Under the pieces are notes generated by a model that worked only from the letters and a program-made list of their open reading frames with translations, had not been told where the DNA came from and searched no databases. Below are positions 44,781-53,910 of a DNA stretch of 64,000 nucleotides, piece after piece (the first letter of the stretch is position 1; each line of letters begins with the position of its first letter). Position numbers and translations under genes: made by a program. Source of the stretch: Micavibrio sp. Its GTDB lineage: Bacteria; Pseudomonadota; Alphaproteobacteria; Micavibrionales; Micavibrionaceae. Location: NCBI GenBank assembly GCA_021604545.1, contig BQJE01000001.1, positions 355,444 to 419,443 on the forward strand. The letters are read 5' to 3'.

Positions 44781-46346
44781 ATGAATGATACGCCCCTCGA
44801 TCATACAGCGCTTTTCAAAGTGATGCCTATTCCGCGTTTTATTGTGCAGGCTTCCGAGGATGACCGTTTTGTTGTCCATGAAGCCAATAAGCGCGCCCTT
44901 GATTATTTTGGTCATAGCGCCGAACAGGTTGTTGGCCATCCCATTGAAAGCTTCATGGATAGCGAAAACGCCCGTCATTTTCATCAGTCTTTTGAAGTCT
45001 GCATCACCAAAAAGAAGCCTGTTACCATTTTGGCCCTTCCTACGGTTCCTGGCGGCGTGCGGGTAAACGGATTTTGGGTTAACCCCATTAAAGATAAGAA
45101 AGATAATGTCGTTCTTCTGGATGTTATCGGTCAGGCGGATGTTTCTGACCAGTCTATTTTACAGCGAGAACGTGATGACGCTATTTCACTTTTGACCTCC
45201 GTTTTTGAGGTGAGTGAGGTGGGGATTGTCGTGACTGATGGCAGTGGTCAGATTGTGCGTGTAAATGACAGCTTTGTAAGAATTTACGGCTGGTCCCGCG
45301 ATGAACTGATCAATGCAGACATCACAAGCCTTGTGACGCCGGACGAGCGTGAAGTTGTCAAAAGAAACTATGATGAATTCTTAAGAACCGGAGAGCGCAA
45401 TACCGGGGAGATGAAAATTATCCGTAAGGATGGCAGCATTGCCAATGCGCTGTTTACAACGGCCATGTTGGAACTCAGCCAAAAACGCCGCTTTCAGGTA
45501 ACCACAGTCATGGATATTACGCTGCGTAAGCAGATGGAGCAGTCTCTCCTTCTTGCCAAGGAACAAGCTGATGCCGCCAATATGGCCAAGTCTACATTTC
45601 TTGCCAATATGAGCCACGAGCTGCGCACGCCGCTAAACGCCATTATCGGTTTTTCTGAAATGATGGTGAAAGAGACGTTTGGCCCTCTTGGTAGTGAAAA
45701 ATACGCTGAATACCAAGGCGATATTTTACTCAGCGCCAATCACTTGCTGGAAATTATCAATGAAGTTCTCGACATGTCTAAAATTGAAGCTGGCCGTATT
45801 GAATTGGATGAGGCCAATGTTGATATGCGGGGATTGATGACATCTGTGGTGAGAATGATGGATTCCCGTGCTTTTGATAGAAGTATAACCATTAAGCAGG
45901 ATATTCATAAAAACTTACCGAATCTTTATGCTGATCCCCGCCTGGTTCGGCAGATTCTGATTAACCTCATGACTAATGCGATTAAATTTTCTGAGGACGG
46001 CGATGAGATCTCTATAAGTGCCTATATGATGGATGATGGCCGCATGCAAATTGTTGTGTCTGATGAAGGGGTTGGAATAGCTAAGGATAAGATACAAGAG
46101 GCGATGGAACCTTTTGGCCAAGTCACAGAAGGGTCAGGGTATGCGGCACAAGGCACAGGGCTGGGCTTGCCGCTCGCCAAAGCGATGGTGGAGCTTCATG
46201 ACGGGAGCCTTTCGCTTGAATCCGATCTTGGTAAGGGGGCACGCGTATTTGTCAGCTTTCCAGCGCGGCGTATTATTGCTGCATCTTCTAAAAAAAGAGA
46301 GATTTCTGAAGATAAAGAGACTGATCTTGCTGAAAGTGCCGAGTAG
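44781..46346 (+). CDS. PAS-domain sensor histidine kinase
   Basis: A 521-residue soluble kinase: PAS-like domain 1 (residues ~10-120), PAS domain 2 (~135-245, with GWSRDELINADI), coiled linker, HisKA with His279 in NMSHELRTPLNAIIGFSEM, and HATPase_c with N-box Asn399 (NLMTNAIKFS), DEGVGI (428-433) and GTGLGL (458-463), all intact. There is no TM helix, so it senses an intracellular signal. The kinase domain is of the PleC/DivJ-like alphaproteobacterial type. No response regulator is adjacent; the two free receivers at 17.7-19.3 kb are possible partners, by inference only. Confidence 0.93.
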   Translation: MNDTPLDHTALFKVMPIPRFIVQASEDDRFVVHEANKRALDYFGHSAEQVVGHPIESFMDSENARHFHQSFEVCITKKKPVTILALPTVPGGVRVNGFWVNPIKDKKDNVVLLDVIGQADVSDQSILQRERDDAISLLTSVFEVSEVGIVVTDGSGQIVRVNDSFVRIYGWSRDELINADITSLVTPDEREVVKRNYDEFLRTGERNTGEMKIIRKDGSIANALFTTAMLELSQKRRFQVTTVMDITLRKQMEQSLLLAKEQADAANMAKSTFLANMSHELRTPLNAIIGFSEMMVKETFGPLGSEKYAEYQGDILLSANHLLEIINEVLDMSKIEAGRIELDEANVDMRGLMTSVVRMMDSRAFDRSITIKQDIHKNLPNLYADPRLVRQILINLMTNAIKFSEDGDEISISAYMMDDGRMQIVVSDEGVGIAKDKIQEAMEPFGQVTEGSGYAAQGTGLGLPLAKAMVELHDGSLSLESDLGKGARVFVSFPARRIIAASSKKREISEDKETDLAESAE

Positions 46347-46386
46347 GGCTAATATCTGATCATATTTGTTCATAAAGGAATATATG

Positions 46387-46794
46387 ATGTCGGAGTTAGA
46401 GCAGCGCTGCACAGAAGCGGGTCTGAAAATGACAGGCCAGAGGCGGGTCATTCTTAAGGTGCTCGATAGCGCTGAAGACCATCCGTCGGTTGAGGATGTT
46501 TATGATCGTGCCAGAAAGATAGATGAATCCATCTCTATTGCGACTGTCTATAGAACGCTCAGTCTTCTTGATGAGCTTGAGCTTGTGATCCGCCATGAAT
46601 TTCAGGAAGGTTATTCACGCTACGAATTAAATTCCGATCATCACCACCATTTGATTGATCTTGAAACCGGTAAGGTCGTTGAGTTTCAAAATGAAGATCT
46701 GGAAAAGTTGAAAATTAAAATTGCCCACGATCTTGGCTATGATCTTGTTGATCATCGTCTTGAGCTTTACGGCAAGAGGATCAAGAAGAAGTAA
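46387..46794 (+). CDS. Fur-family metalloregulator
   Basis: A ~135-residue ferric uptake regulator homologue. The winged-helix domain reads MTGQRRVILKVLD ... ISIATVYRTLSLLDELELV, and the dimerisation domain carries the metal-binding NSDHHHHLIDLETGKVVEF. The CxxC structural zinc site of classic Fur is absent, as in many alphaproteobacterial Fur/Mur proteins. Two adjacent ATGs (46384, 46387) follow AAAGGAA; 46387 has better spacing. Whether it senses iron or manganese cannot be told from sequence; the heme-responsive Irr is an alternative but the DHHHH plus VVEF form favours Fur/Mur. Confidence 0.9.
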   Translation: MSELEQRCTEAGLKMTGQRRVILKVLDSAEDHPSVEDVYDRARKIDESISIATVYRTLSLLDELELVIRHEFQEGYSRYELNSDHHHHLIDLETGKVVEFQNEDLEKLKIKIAHDLGYDLVDHRLELYGKRIKKK

Positions 46795-46796
46795 TC

Positions 46797-47015
46797 ATGT
46801 CCTGCAAGAAAATAAAATTCGATGGTGCCAATGACCCGGATCGCTGTAAATGCCAGGGCGCTGTGATGTGCGCCTATAAAGGGATGAGCCATGAGGGTGA
46901 TAAGATTGCTTTTGGTGCAGCTATTCGCGTTTATTGCTTCCACCACCCTGAAGACACACCGGCTGATGCCTCATTGACCGTTGGGCGCTGGGTCAATGAA
47001 GGCCATTTTCATTAG
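46797..47015 (+). CDS. Small Cys/His-containing protein
   Basis: 72 residues with five cysteines (Cys3, Cys17, Cys19, Cys25, Cys47) and paired His (CFHHPED, then EGHFH), starting two bases after the fur stop and ending two bases before DUF1491. The spacing (C-x-C-x5-C) looks metal-binding. It is not recognised as a named family, but the packed position suggests it is translated with fur. Confidence 0.75.
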   Translation: MSCKKIKFDGANDPDRCKCQGAVMCAYKGMSHEGDKIAFGAAIRVYCFHHPEDTPADASLTVGRWVNEGHFH

Positions 47016-47017
47016 TT

Positions 47018-47365
47018 ATGAGTGGTGAACGAATCCCGACAGGTCTTATCGTTGAAGGGCAGCTGCGCCGCCTGACAAGTGAATCTATTCCCGCCTATGT
47101 GATTAATCGTGGTGCGTATGCAGGCGGGTTGATCCTGCTCAAGATTAATACCATCGAAGAAGGTTGCACGGTTTTGATCCAACAGCGCGATCTTGACGGA
47201 GAACTTGGCTGGATGTCGGCGTTGGGTGGTGAGAGTACAGTTGCGGAATCTGAGGCCGATGCTTATATTGCGCGGGCTGTTGATCGTGATCCAGATTTGT
47301 GGGTGATCGAGGTCGAGGACCGTGAGCGCCGCAATCCGTTTGAAGGAAAAGTAATAGAGTTATGA
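47018..47365 (+). CDS. DUF1491 family protein
   Basis: A 115-residue protein recognised by RIPTGLIVEGQLRRL at the start, YVINRGAYAGGLILLKIN in the middle and VDRDPDLWVIEVEDRERRNPFEG at the end. The family is confined mainly to alphaproteobacteria and its function is unknown. It overlaps the prfC start by ATGA, so it is coupled to release factor 3. Confidence 0.9.
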   Translation: MSGERIPTGLIVEGQLRRLTSESIPAYVINRGAYAGGLILLKINTIEEGCTVLIQQRDLDGELGWMSALGGESTVAESEADAYIARAVDRDPDLWVIEVEDRERRNPFEGKVIEL

Positions 47366-48939
47366 GTGTAAATAAAGACATCATCGAAAAACGCCGGACC
47401 TTTGCGATTATCTCGCATCCTGATGCCGGGAAGACGACATTGACCGAGAAGCTTTTGCTTTTTGGTGGTGCGATCCAGCTCGCCGGGATGGTCAAGGCCA
47501 AGGGTGATCGCCGCCGTGCGCGCTCTGACTGGATGAAGGTTGAGCAGGAGCGCGGAATTTCTGTGGCGTCCTCTGTGATGACATTTGAAAATGGCGGAAT
47601 TACTTATAATTTGCTCGATACGCCGGGACACGAGGATTTTTCCGAGGACACGTATCGTGTTTTGACGGCTGTCGATAGTGCAATCATGGTGTTGGATGCA
47701 GCGAAAGGGATTGAAGTACAGACGCTCAAATTGTTCGAGGTCTGTCGTTTACGCGACATGCCGATCATCACTTTTATTAACAAGATGGACCGTGATGGCC
47801 AAGACCCGTTTGATTTGCTCGATGAGATTGAACAAAAGCTGGCGCTTGATGTGACACCAGCCAGCTGGCCGATTGGTATGGGGCGAGACTTCAAGGGGTG
47901 TTACGATTTGATCAATGACCAACTCATCCTGTTTGGACGCAGTAAAGGTGAGAAATTAGACGAAGGGATTTCCTGTTCCGGGTTGGATGACCCAAAGATT
48001 GATGAATTGCTGCCAGCGGATCAGGCAGCCAAATTGCGCGAAGATGTCGAGATGGTGCGCGGTGTTTGTAAACCCTATGACGAGAAAGCCTATTTAGAGG
48101 GGCATTTGACGCCTGTGTATTTTGGCTCTGCGGTGAATAATTTTGGTGTGCGCGAGTTGCTGGGCGGCATTGGCACTTATGCGCCGCCGCCGCGGACGCA
48201 AAAAACGGAGAGCCGTGAGATTAAGCCGGATGAAAATAAAGTTACGGCGTTTGTGTTTAAAATCCAGGCGAATATGGACCCAAAACACAGAGATCGTATG
48301 GCCTTTGTGCGTATTTGCTCGGGAAAATTTAAAAAAGGTATGAAGCTAAAGCATATACGCTCGGGGAAAAACTTGACCATTCACTCGCCGCAATTATTTT
48401 TGGCGCAGGATCGTGAAATGGCAGAAGAAGCATTTCCTGGTGATATTATCGGCTTGCCCAATTACGGTGGTTTGCGCATTGGTGATGGATTGACTGAGGG
48501 AGAGGATTTGATTTTTTCGGATATTCCATCTTTTGCGCCGGAGTTGATGCAGCGCGCCCGGCCAGAGGACCCGCTTAAGGCCAAGCATTTGGGTAAGGCG
48601 CTGGAGCAACTGGCCGAAGAAGGCGCGGCGCGGGTGTTTAAGCCGGTGATGGATGCGGACTGGATTGTCGGTGTGGTTGGGGCGTTGCAGTTTGATGTGC
48701 TAGCTGATCGGATCAGGACAGAATACGAGATTCCAGTGAAATTTGAACAAACGGCGCTTCATACCGCGCGCTGGCTTAGTGCGGATGATCCAAAGATTCT
48801 TAAGGCTTTTGTTGATTCAAACCAAAGCGCGATTGCCAATGATCATGACGGCGACCCTGTTTTTCTGGCGCGCAATGACTGGCATTTAACCGATGCGATA
48901 GAAAAGAATGATGGGATTAATTTTCAGGCAACGAAGTAG
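47362..48939 (+). CDS. prfC: Peptide chain release factor 3
   Basis: Translational GTPase that ejects RF1/RF2 after peptide release. G1 is SHPDAGKTTLTEKLL, G3 is DTPGHEDFSEDTYR (the FSEDTYR form is RF3-specific), G4 is NKMDRDG, and EQERGISVASSVMTF is switch I. The C-terminal domains II and III are complete (525 residues). The RF1 and PrmC genes are also in this window. Confidence 0.97.
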   Translation: MSVNKDIIEKRRTFAIISHPDAGKTTLTEKLLLFGGAIQLAGMVKAKGDRRRARSDWMKVEQERGISVASSVMTFENGGITYNLLDTPGHEDFSEDTYRVLTAVDSAIMVLDAAKGIEVQTLKLFEVCRLRDMPIITFINKMDRDGQDPFDLLDEIEQKLALDVTPASWPIGMGRDFKGCYDLINDQLILFGRSKGEKLDEGISCSGLDDPKIDELLPADQAAKLREDVEMVRGVCKPYDEKAYLEGHLTPVYFGSAVNNFGVRELLGGIGTYAPPPRTQKTESREIKPDENKVTAFVFKIQANMDPKHRDRMAFVRICSGKFKKGMKLKHIRSGKNLTIHSPQLFLAQDREMAEEAFPGDIIGLPNYGGLRIGDGLTEGEDLIFSDIPSFAPELMQRARPEDPLKAKHLGKALEQLAEEGAARVFKPVMDADWIVGVVGALQFDVLADRIRTEYEIPVKFEQTALHTARWLSADDPKILKAFVDSNQSAIANDHDGDPVFLARNDWHLTDAIEKNDGINFQATK

Positions 48940-48942
48940 AGG

Positions 48943-49074
48943 TTATTTAGGGTCTATGCCATAGGGTATATCGATATTTGTAACTTTGTCGGCAAGCTCA
49001 TTTATAGACAGGCCAGGCTTTGCGGGCTCGTCGCTTCCCAGCATTTTCTGCCATTCTTTTGTGTAATTGGTCAC
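48943..49074 (-). CDS. Small 43-residue protein
   Basis: Starts with GTG (49072-49074) after AAGGAGAG (genomic 49083-49090) at eight-base spacing, a near-ideal RBS, and ends at 48943. The product (begins MTNYTKEWQKMLGSDEPAKP, ends NIDIPYGIDPK) is acidic with no TM helix. It converges on prfC, whose stop is at 48939, and lies downstream of the SpeE-like gene on the same strand. No family recognised. Confidence 0.5.
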   Translation of the reverse strand: MTNYTKEWQKMLGSDEPAKPGLSINELADKVTNIDIPYGIDPK

Positions 49075-49136
49075 TACTTTATCTCTCCTTAATCTATGTT
49101 GATTTTAGCTTCTTCATCTTTATATTCGGTTAAAGT

Positions 49137-51443
49137 CTATTGATTGTTTTCTTCTTCCTGCTCTTCCTCTTCTCTGGCTTGTATTTCTTCGTAGCGCCCT
49201 ACCACAGTTCTATTTCCTAAAACGCTGACGATATTTGAATATTGATCGGTCCAGAGTTTCACGCCATTGCGTGTACGTCCTTCGCTCCATTCATTTTTCA
49301 GCAGGAATTTATTGTAGGGTTCATTGTATGACATCGAAAAGGCGTGTGCCGGCCAGTATTCAATGTCTGTGTCCTCGTATGTGCCGCCCAGATTGACATG
49401 GGAGTAGCCGGGGACATTTAGCTTTTTTGCTACGTTGGTCAGGATAGGTTCAATATCCAGATAGTTGTTTGAAATATGAAAGACGACAACGCCGCCCTTG
49501 CGCAACTTTTTCAGATACACCTCAACCATTTCCAGTGTCAGAAGATGAATAGGGATGTTGTCAGAGCTGAAAGCATCCAGCATGATAATGTCATAGGTTT
49601 CATCCGGTCGCTCTTGTAGTGTCAAGCGTCCGTCACCAAGGAATATTTCATAGGGGCTTCCGCAATCTCTAAGGTATGTAAAGAACGCCGGGTTTTCCGC
49701 TATGCGGATAACAGCAGGGTCAATTTCAAAATAGTCAAAGCTGCGCCCTGGTTTTGAATAACAGGCTGAAACGCCGGCCCCCAAACCGATGACGGCAACT
49801 TTTTGCGGACCGTCTACATTGGAGAACCATTTAAACGGTGTGTAGAGTGGGCTGGATTCTGTGTAATAGGACAGAGGTGTTAGTTTGTATTTTTCGTCAT
49901 TGGATTGTGTTCCATGATTGGTGGTGCCGTGTAAAAGAACGCGTTGGTCGAAAAGTGTGTCGATGACTTTGACAACGCCAAAGAAGTTTCGGTCCTGATG
50001 TATAATGTCTTTATACAGGAAGCGGCCCCAGTCGTAGCCCGGTGGATACAATGCAAAAACAAATGCCGTCATAATCGCAAAAAGCCAGCGATTTCGAAGA
50101 AGGAAAGCCAGGCATATAGCTATAATTGCGGCGCAAACCTTATAGATGAACTCATTTAACACTGTAGCCGCAGTGATGGCGGTGTAGGTGATAAGGGCTA
50201 TTGCTGCGCCTTCTATACTCAGAAAAGCATCCAACCCTTTTTCCTGAACTTTGTTTTTGAAGTTAGCGACCGTAGCTTTCAGGTTTGTGTCTTTGTCCGT
50301 GCTGTAACGAAGGAACATAATCAGGACAAGAACCAGCATATATTCCAATGGAATGATGAATATATTCGGCGCGATAATGGCATTAAAGAATCCGCCCAGC
50401 GCTCCGCCCACTGACATTATCAGGTAGAACTCTGTCAGGTGAGTAGCAGAAGGACGGGATTTCGCGAGCTCCATATGACAGGCAAGAGCTGAAAAGAAAA
50501 ACAGAGCTATATGAAGAATAATAATGAGAGTTGGATGTATATCGAAGGCTATCATGTGAGCCAGTAAGCCAATAACCAGGGCACCCTGGATTGTCATGAC
50601 GCTATCGCGGCTTATAATTTGCTTGCGGGCGAACACGATTATAAATGTGCTGACATAAAGGGCGAGAGGTAAAATCCACAGCAAAGGGACTGAAGCAATA
50701 TCCGTCGTAATAAAGGTTGTTACGCCAAGCATCAGGCTGGAGGGAGCAAAGGCCAGGATGGTCCACTGCGCTCTCATGGCCCATGTGATGTTTTGATCGT
50801 TGGCAGGCTTTCGTTTCCCTTTTTTTTCTGTTTTGCCGTCATGAGCCCAGACTAAAATGGCTGATAGTAAAATCATTGCAATCAAGCTTACGTAACCGAT
50901 CGCCCATGCCAGCGATTGCGCCGGTACGTTCATCAGAGGCTCTATGATAACCGGGTAAGCCAGTAAAGCCGTCATGGAGCCAAGGTTGCTGGCCCCATAA
51001 AGGAAGTAAGGGTTGTCGGCATCTTTATGGTCTGTTGCAGCAAACCACCGTTGCAGCATCGGCGCACTGCCGGCCAGAACAAAGAATGGACCACCGACGG
51101 TGATGCCCATGAGGGTGAGTTGCCAAAAGGTAGGGTCATGGTCAACAGGCGGTGTCCAGCCATCAGGGATGGCGATTGGTAGTACAACCGTAAAAATACA
51201 AAGCAGGACAAAATGCAAAATAGCCTGTGCCCGTATGCTCATAAACTTTGTTGTGCCGTGGGCATAAGCGTAGCCTCCCAGTAACATCACCTGAAAGAAC
51301 AGCATAGCTGTATTCCACACAGAGGGCGTTCCGCCCAGCATAGGCAGGATCATTTTGCTGAACATAGGTTGTATGGAAAAAAGAAGGGTGGCGCTGAGGA
51401 GTAAAGTGAGCGAGTAAACCGGGATATAACTTTGGGGTTTCAT
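49137..51443 (-). CDS. Multi-TM protein with C-terminal spermidine-synthase-like domain
   Basis: A 768-residue protein. The first ~530 residues hold about 12-14 TM helices (LTLLLSATLLFSIQPMFSKM, the usual opening of this family), and the cytosolic C-terminus carries a SpeE-like methyltransferase-fold domain: VAVIGLGAGVSAC, FDYFEIDPAVIRIAENPAFF, and DIIMLDAFSSDNIPIHLLT. Such fused proteins are frequent but biochemically uncharacterised; polyamine synthesis is only one option, since the putrescine-binding residues cannot be verified. A Glu/Gln-rich tail ends the protein. RBS AAGGATT precedes ATG 51443. Confidence 0.85.
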   Translation of the reverse strand: MKPQSYIPVYSLTLLLSATLLFSIQPMFSKMILPMLGGTPSVWNTAMLFFQVMLLGGYAYAHGTTKFMSIRAQAILHFVLLCIFTVVLPIAIPDGWTPPVDHDPTFWQLTLMGITVGGPFFVLAGSAPMLQRWFAATDHKDADNPYFLYGASNLGSMTALLAYPVIIEPLMNVPAQSLAWAIGYVSLIAMILLSAILVWAHDGKTEKKGKRKPANDQNITWAMRAQWTILAFAPSSLMLGVTTFITTDIASVPLLWILPLALYVSTFIIVFARKQIISRDSVMTIQGALVIGLLAHMIAFDIHPTLIIILHIALFFFSALACHMELAKSRPSATHLTEFYLIMSVGGALGGFFNAIIAPNIFIIPLEYMLVLVLIMFLRYSTDKDTNLKATVANFKNKVQEKGLDAFLSIEGAAIALITYTAITAATVLNEFIYKVCAAIIAICLAFLLRNRWLFAIMTAFVFALYPPGYDWGRFLYKDIIHQDRNFFGVVKVIDTLFDQRVLLHGTTNHGTQSNDEKYKLTPLSYYTESSPLYTPFKWFSNVDGPQKVAVIGLGAGVSACYSKPGRSFDYFEIDPAVIRIAENPAFFTYLRDCGSPYEIFLGDGRLTLQERPDETYDIIMLDAFSSDNIPIHLLTLEMVEVYLKKLRKGGVVVFHISNNYLDIEPILTNVAKKLNVPGYSHVNLGGTYEDTDIEYWPAHAFSMSYNEPYNKFLLKNEWSEGRTRNGVKLWTDQYSNIVSVLGNRTVVGRYEEIQAREEEEQEEENNQ

Positions 51444-51534
51444 CGGGAATCCTTTTGATGAATCAAGACTATATACAATAACATAATGGATGAATTTTAC
51501 GAAGAGCCCGCCTTGCGGTACAATAAAGAGTATC

Positions 51535-51613
51535 TTTTTAGTCCGATTTAATGTTTTTGCTTGAAATCAAGGTGTTAAAGTGACATTTAATTGGTACATT
51601 TTTAGTCCGCTTT
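51535..51613 (+). promoter_or_regulatory. Repeated TTTTTAGTCCG sites around the suf promoter
   Basis: TTTTTAGTCCG occurs at 51535-51545 and again at 51599-51609, each followed by a T-rich triplet. A promoter-like TTGAAA (51561-51566) with TTTAAT (51586-51591) lies between them. The AGTC-containing half-site resembles the GACT/AGTC part of IscR-type operators, so the sites could be autoregulatory targets of the Rrf2 protein encoded just downstream. Confidence 0.5.
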
Positions 51614-51630
51614 GTATGGTTGAGGTTATA

Positions 51631-52029
51631 ATGATTAAAGTTTCACGTCTTGCCGATTATGCCGTAGTGGTTTTGGTAGCCTTTACCAAAAGCGATGACG
51701 CATTGTTGAGCGCTGCGGCGCTCGCGGATAAAACTAGCTTGCCCGAGCCGACTGTGGCTAAAGTGTTAAAACTTTTGGCCAAGGAGAATATTGTAAGATC
51801 CGTTCGCGGTGCTGGTGGTGGTTATTCTCTGGAGAGTGATATTGAGCAAATTAGTATTGGCCGGATCGTTAAGGCTGTGGACGGGCCGATTGCTGTAACG
51901 TCCTGTGTTGATGGCAATACAGGAGCTTGTGATTATGAGGGATGTTGTGCCGTTAAAGGGCGTTGGAATCCGGTGAATGCAGCGCTGCATAGCGCGCTTG
52001 AAAATGTAACTTTGGCGGATATGGCATGA
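51631..52029 (+). CDS. Rrf2-family Fe-S regulator of the SUF operon
   Basis: A 132-residue transcription factor with an N-terminal winged helix ([18 protein letters not shown] ... [27 protein letters not shown]) and cysteines Cys92, Cys100, Cys105 and Cys106, matching the Fe-S ligands of IscR-type proteins. It probably represses the operon when its cluster is loaded. ATG 51631 is chosen because GAGG (51622-51625) precedes it; the in-frame 51580 start is upstream of the repeat site. It overlaps sufB by ATGA. Confidence 0.92.
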   Translation: MIKVSRLADYAVVVLVAFTKSDDALLSAAALADKTSLPEPTVAKVLKLLAKENIVRSVRGAGGGYSLESDIEQISIGRIVKAVDGPIAVTSCVDGNTGACDYEGCCAVKGRWNPVNAALHSALENVTLADMA

Positions 52030-53480
52030 GTATTTCAGACGAAACCATCCAGCAGGTTGAAGAGCTCAGCGGTAAATATGAGGCCGGGTTCGTCACGGAT
52101 ATCGAGACCGAAAAGGCACCAAAGGGCCTTAACGAGGATATTGTGCGCTTTATTTCGGCCAAGAAAGAAGAACCGGAATGGTTGCTGGAGTGGCGTTTGA
52201 AGGCCTTTCGTATGTGGCAGGATATGCCTGAGCCGAAATGGGCCAAGGTGGACTTTCCACCGATTGATTATCAGGATGCTTATTATTATGCCGCGCCGAA
52301 ATCTATGGAAGATGGGCCGAAGAGTCTCGATGAGGTGGATCCCAAATTACTGGAGACCTATAAGAAGCTTGGCATTCCTTTAAAGGAACAGGAAATGTTG
52401 GCCGGTGTCGCCGTTGATGTCGTGTTTGATTCTGTATCTGTGGCGACGACGTTTCAAGAGGAGTTAGCCAAAGCCGGTGTCATTTTTTGTTCGATTAGTG
52501 AAGCGGTGCAAAAACATCCGGAGTTGGTACAAAAATATATGGGGTCGGTGGTGCCCTATAGTGACAACAAGCATGCGTGTTTGAATAGCGCTGTGTTTAC
52601 TGATGGCTCGTTTGTTTATATCCCGCCCGGTGTGCGTTGCCCGATGGAGCTCAGTACATATTTTCGGATCAATGAACTGAATACCGGGCAGTTTGAGCGG
52701 ACACTGATTATCGCCGATAAGGGTGCATATGTATCCTATCTGGAAGGCTGCACCGCGCCAATGCGTGATGAGCGCCAGCTACACGCCGCAGTGGTTGAGT
52801 TGATTGCCCATGAGGATGCAGAGATAAAATATTCAACGGTACAAAATTGGTACCCAGGCGATGAGAACGGTAAGGGTGGAATTTATAATTTCGTGACCAA
52901 GCGCGGGCTGTGTGAGGGAGAAAATTCAAAGATCAGCTGGACGCAGGTTGAAACCGGTAGCGCGATTACCTGGAAATACCCGAGCTGTATTTTGAAAGGC
53001 GATAACTCGCAAGGCGAATTTTATTCTGTGGCGATTACAAACGCCTCGCAGCAGGCAGATACTGGTACAAAAATGATTCATATCGGCAAGAATACGAAGA
53101 GCCGGATTATCTCGAAGGGAATTAGCGCGGGTAAGGCCGATAATACCTATCGCGGGTTGGTCAAAATTATGCCGCGTGCTGAAAACGCGCGGAACTTTAC
53201 GCAATGTGACTCGCTGCTGATTGGTGATCAGTGTGGCGCTCATACTGTGCCCTATATCGAGAGTCGTAATAAATCTGCCAATCTTGAACATGAGGCGACG
53301 ACATCCAAGATTTCCGAAGATCAGCTGCTTTATTGTCGTCAGCGTGGTATAGCTCCGGAAGAGGCTGTGGCCCTGATTGTTAACGGTTTTGCCCGTGAGG
53401 TGATGCAGCATTTGCCGATGGAGTTTGCGGTTGAGGCGCAGAAGCTGATTGGGATAAGTTTAGAAGGTAGTGTAGGCTAG
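52026..53480 (+). CDS. sufB: Fe-S assembly scaffold SufB
   Basis: Central scaffold of the SufBC2D complex on which clusters are built. The 484-residue protein includes [31 protein letters not shown], the [21 protein letters not shown] block and the C-terminal [22 protein letters not shown] with conserved Glu/His. First structural gene of the operon. Confidence 0.97.
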   Translation: MSISDETIQQVEELSGKYEAGFVTDIETEKAPKGLNEDIVRFISAKKEEPEWLLEWRLKAFRMWQDMPEPKWAKVDFPPIDYQDAYYYAAPKSMEDGPKSLDEVDPKLLETYKKLGIPLKEQEMLAGVAVDVVFDSVSVATTFQEELAKAGVIFCSISEAVQKHPELVQKYMGSVVPYSDNKHACLNSAVFTDGSFVYIPPGVRCPMELSTYFRINELNTGQFERTLIIADKGAYVSYLEGCTAPMRDERQLHAAVVELIAHEDAEIKYSTVQNWYPGDENGKGGIYNFVTKRGLCEGENSKISWTQVETGSAITWKYPSCILKGDNSQGEFYSVAITNASQQADTGTKMIHIGKNTKSRIISKGISAGKADNTYRGLVKIMPRAENARNFTQCDSLLIGDQCGAHTVPYIESRNKSANLEHEATTSKISEDQLLYCRQRGIAPEEAVALIVNGFAREVMQHLPMEFAVEAQKLIGISLEGSVG

Positions 53481-53519
53481 TATCAATACTGTGTGAGGAA
53501 ACTGTTGAAGGAGAAAGTC

Positions 53520-53900
53520 ATGTTTGACATTATCAATACCGATCCGTTTTTACTGTTTTTTGGTGGGTTTTATATTGTGCTGGGGCTGTCATGTCTTTTT
53601 ACCCGCAAGCCCTGGGAAGAATTTATGGACCTGTTTATCGAGCATGACTCCCTTAGTCTGGTCATGGGTATTCTGGTCCTGCCAATATCGCTGGCGATTA
53701 TTGTTTTCTACAACAGCTGGGATGGCCTTGCTCCGATTATCCTGATGGTGATTGGTTACCTGGCGTTTTTGAAGGCGCTGGCGATGCTGATGAAGCCAAG
53801 TTTGATGCAGGGGCTTTTGAAGAAAGAGTTTGTGCGCAAATGGATGTGGCTGGATGGGTTTTCCGGGATTGCCCTCGGCCTGGCATTGTTGGTTTTGTAG
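53520..53900 (+). CDS. Small four-TM protein inside the suf operon
   Basis: 126 residues with four hydrophobic segments (FLLFFGGFYIVLGLSCLF, LVMGILVLPISLAIIVFY, PIILMVIGYLAFLKALAML, FSGIALGLALLVL) and short charged loops. ATG 53520 follows AAGGAG with an ideal spacing. It lies 39 bases after sufB and 10 before sufC, so it is part of the transcript. I recognise no family; a link to Fe-S assembly is inferred from position only. Confidence 0.75.
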   Translation: MFDIINTDPFLLFFGGFYIVLGLSCLFTRKPWEEFMDLFIEHDSLSLVMGILVLPISLAIIVFYNSWDGLAPIILMVIGYLAFLKALAMLMKPSLMQGLLKKEFVRKWMWLDGFSGIALGLALLVL

Positions 53901-53910
53901 GTAAGTTTGA

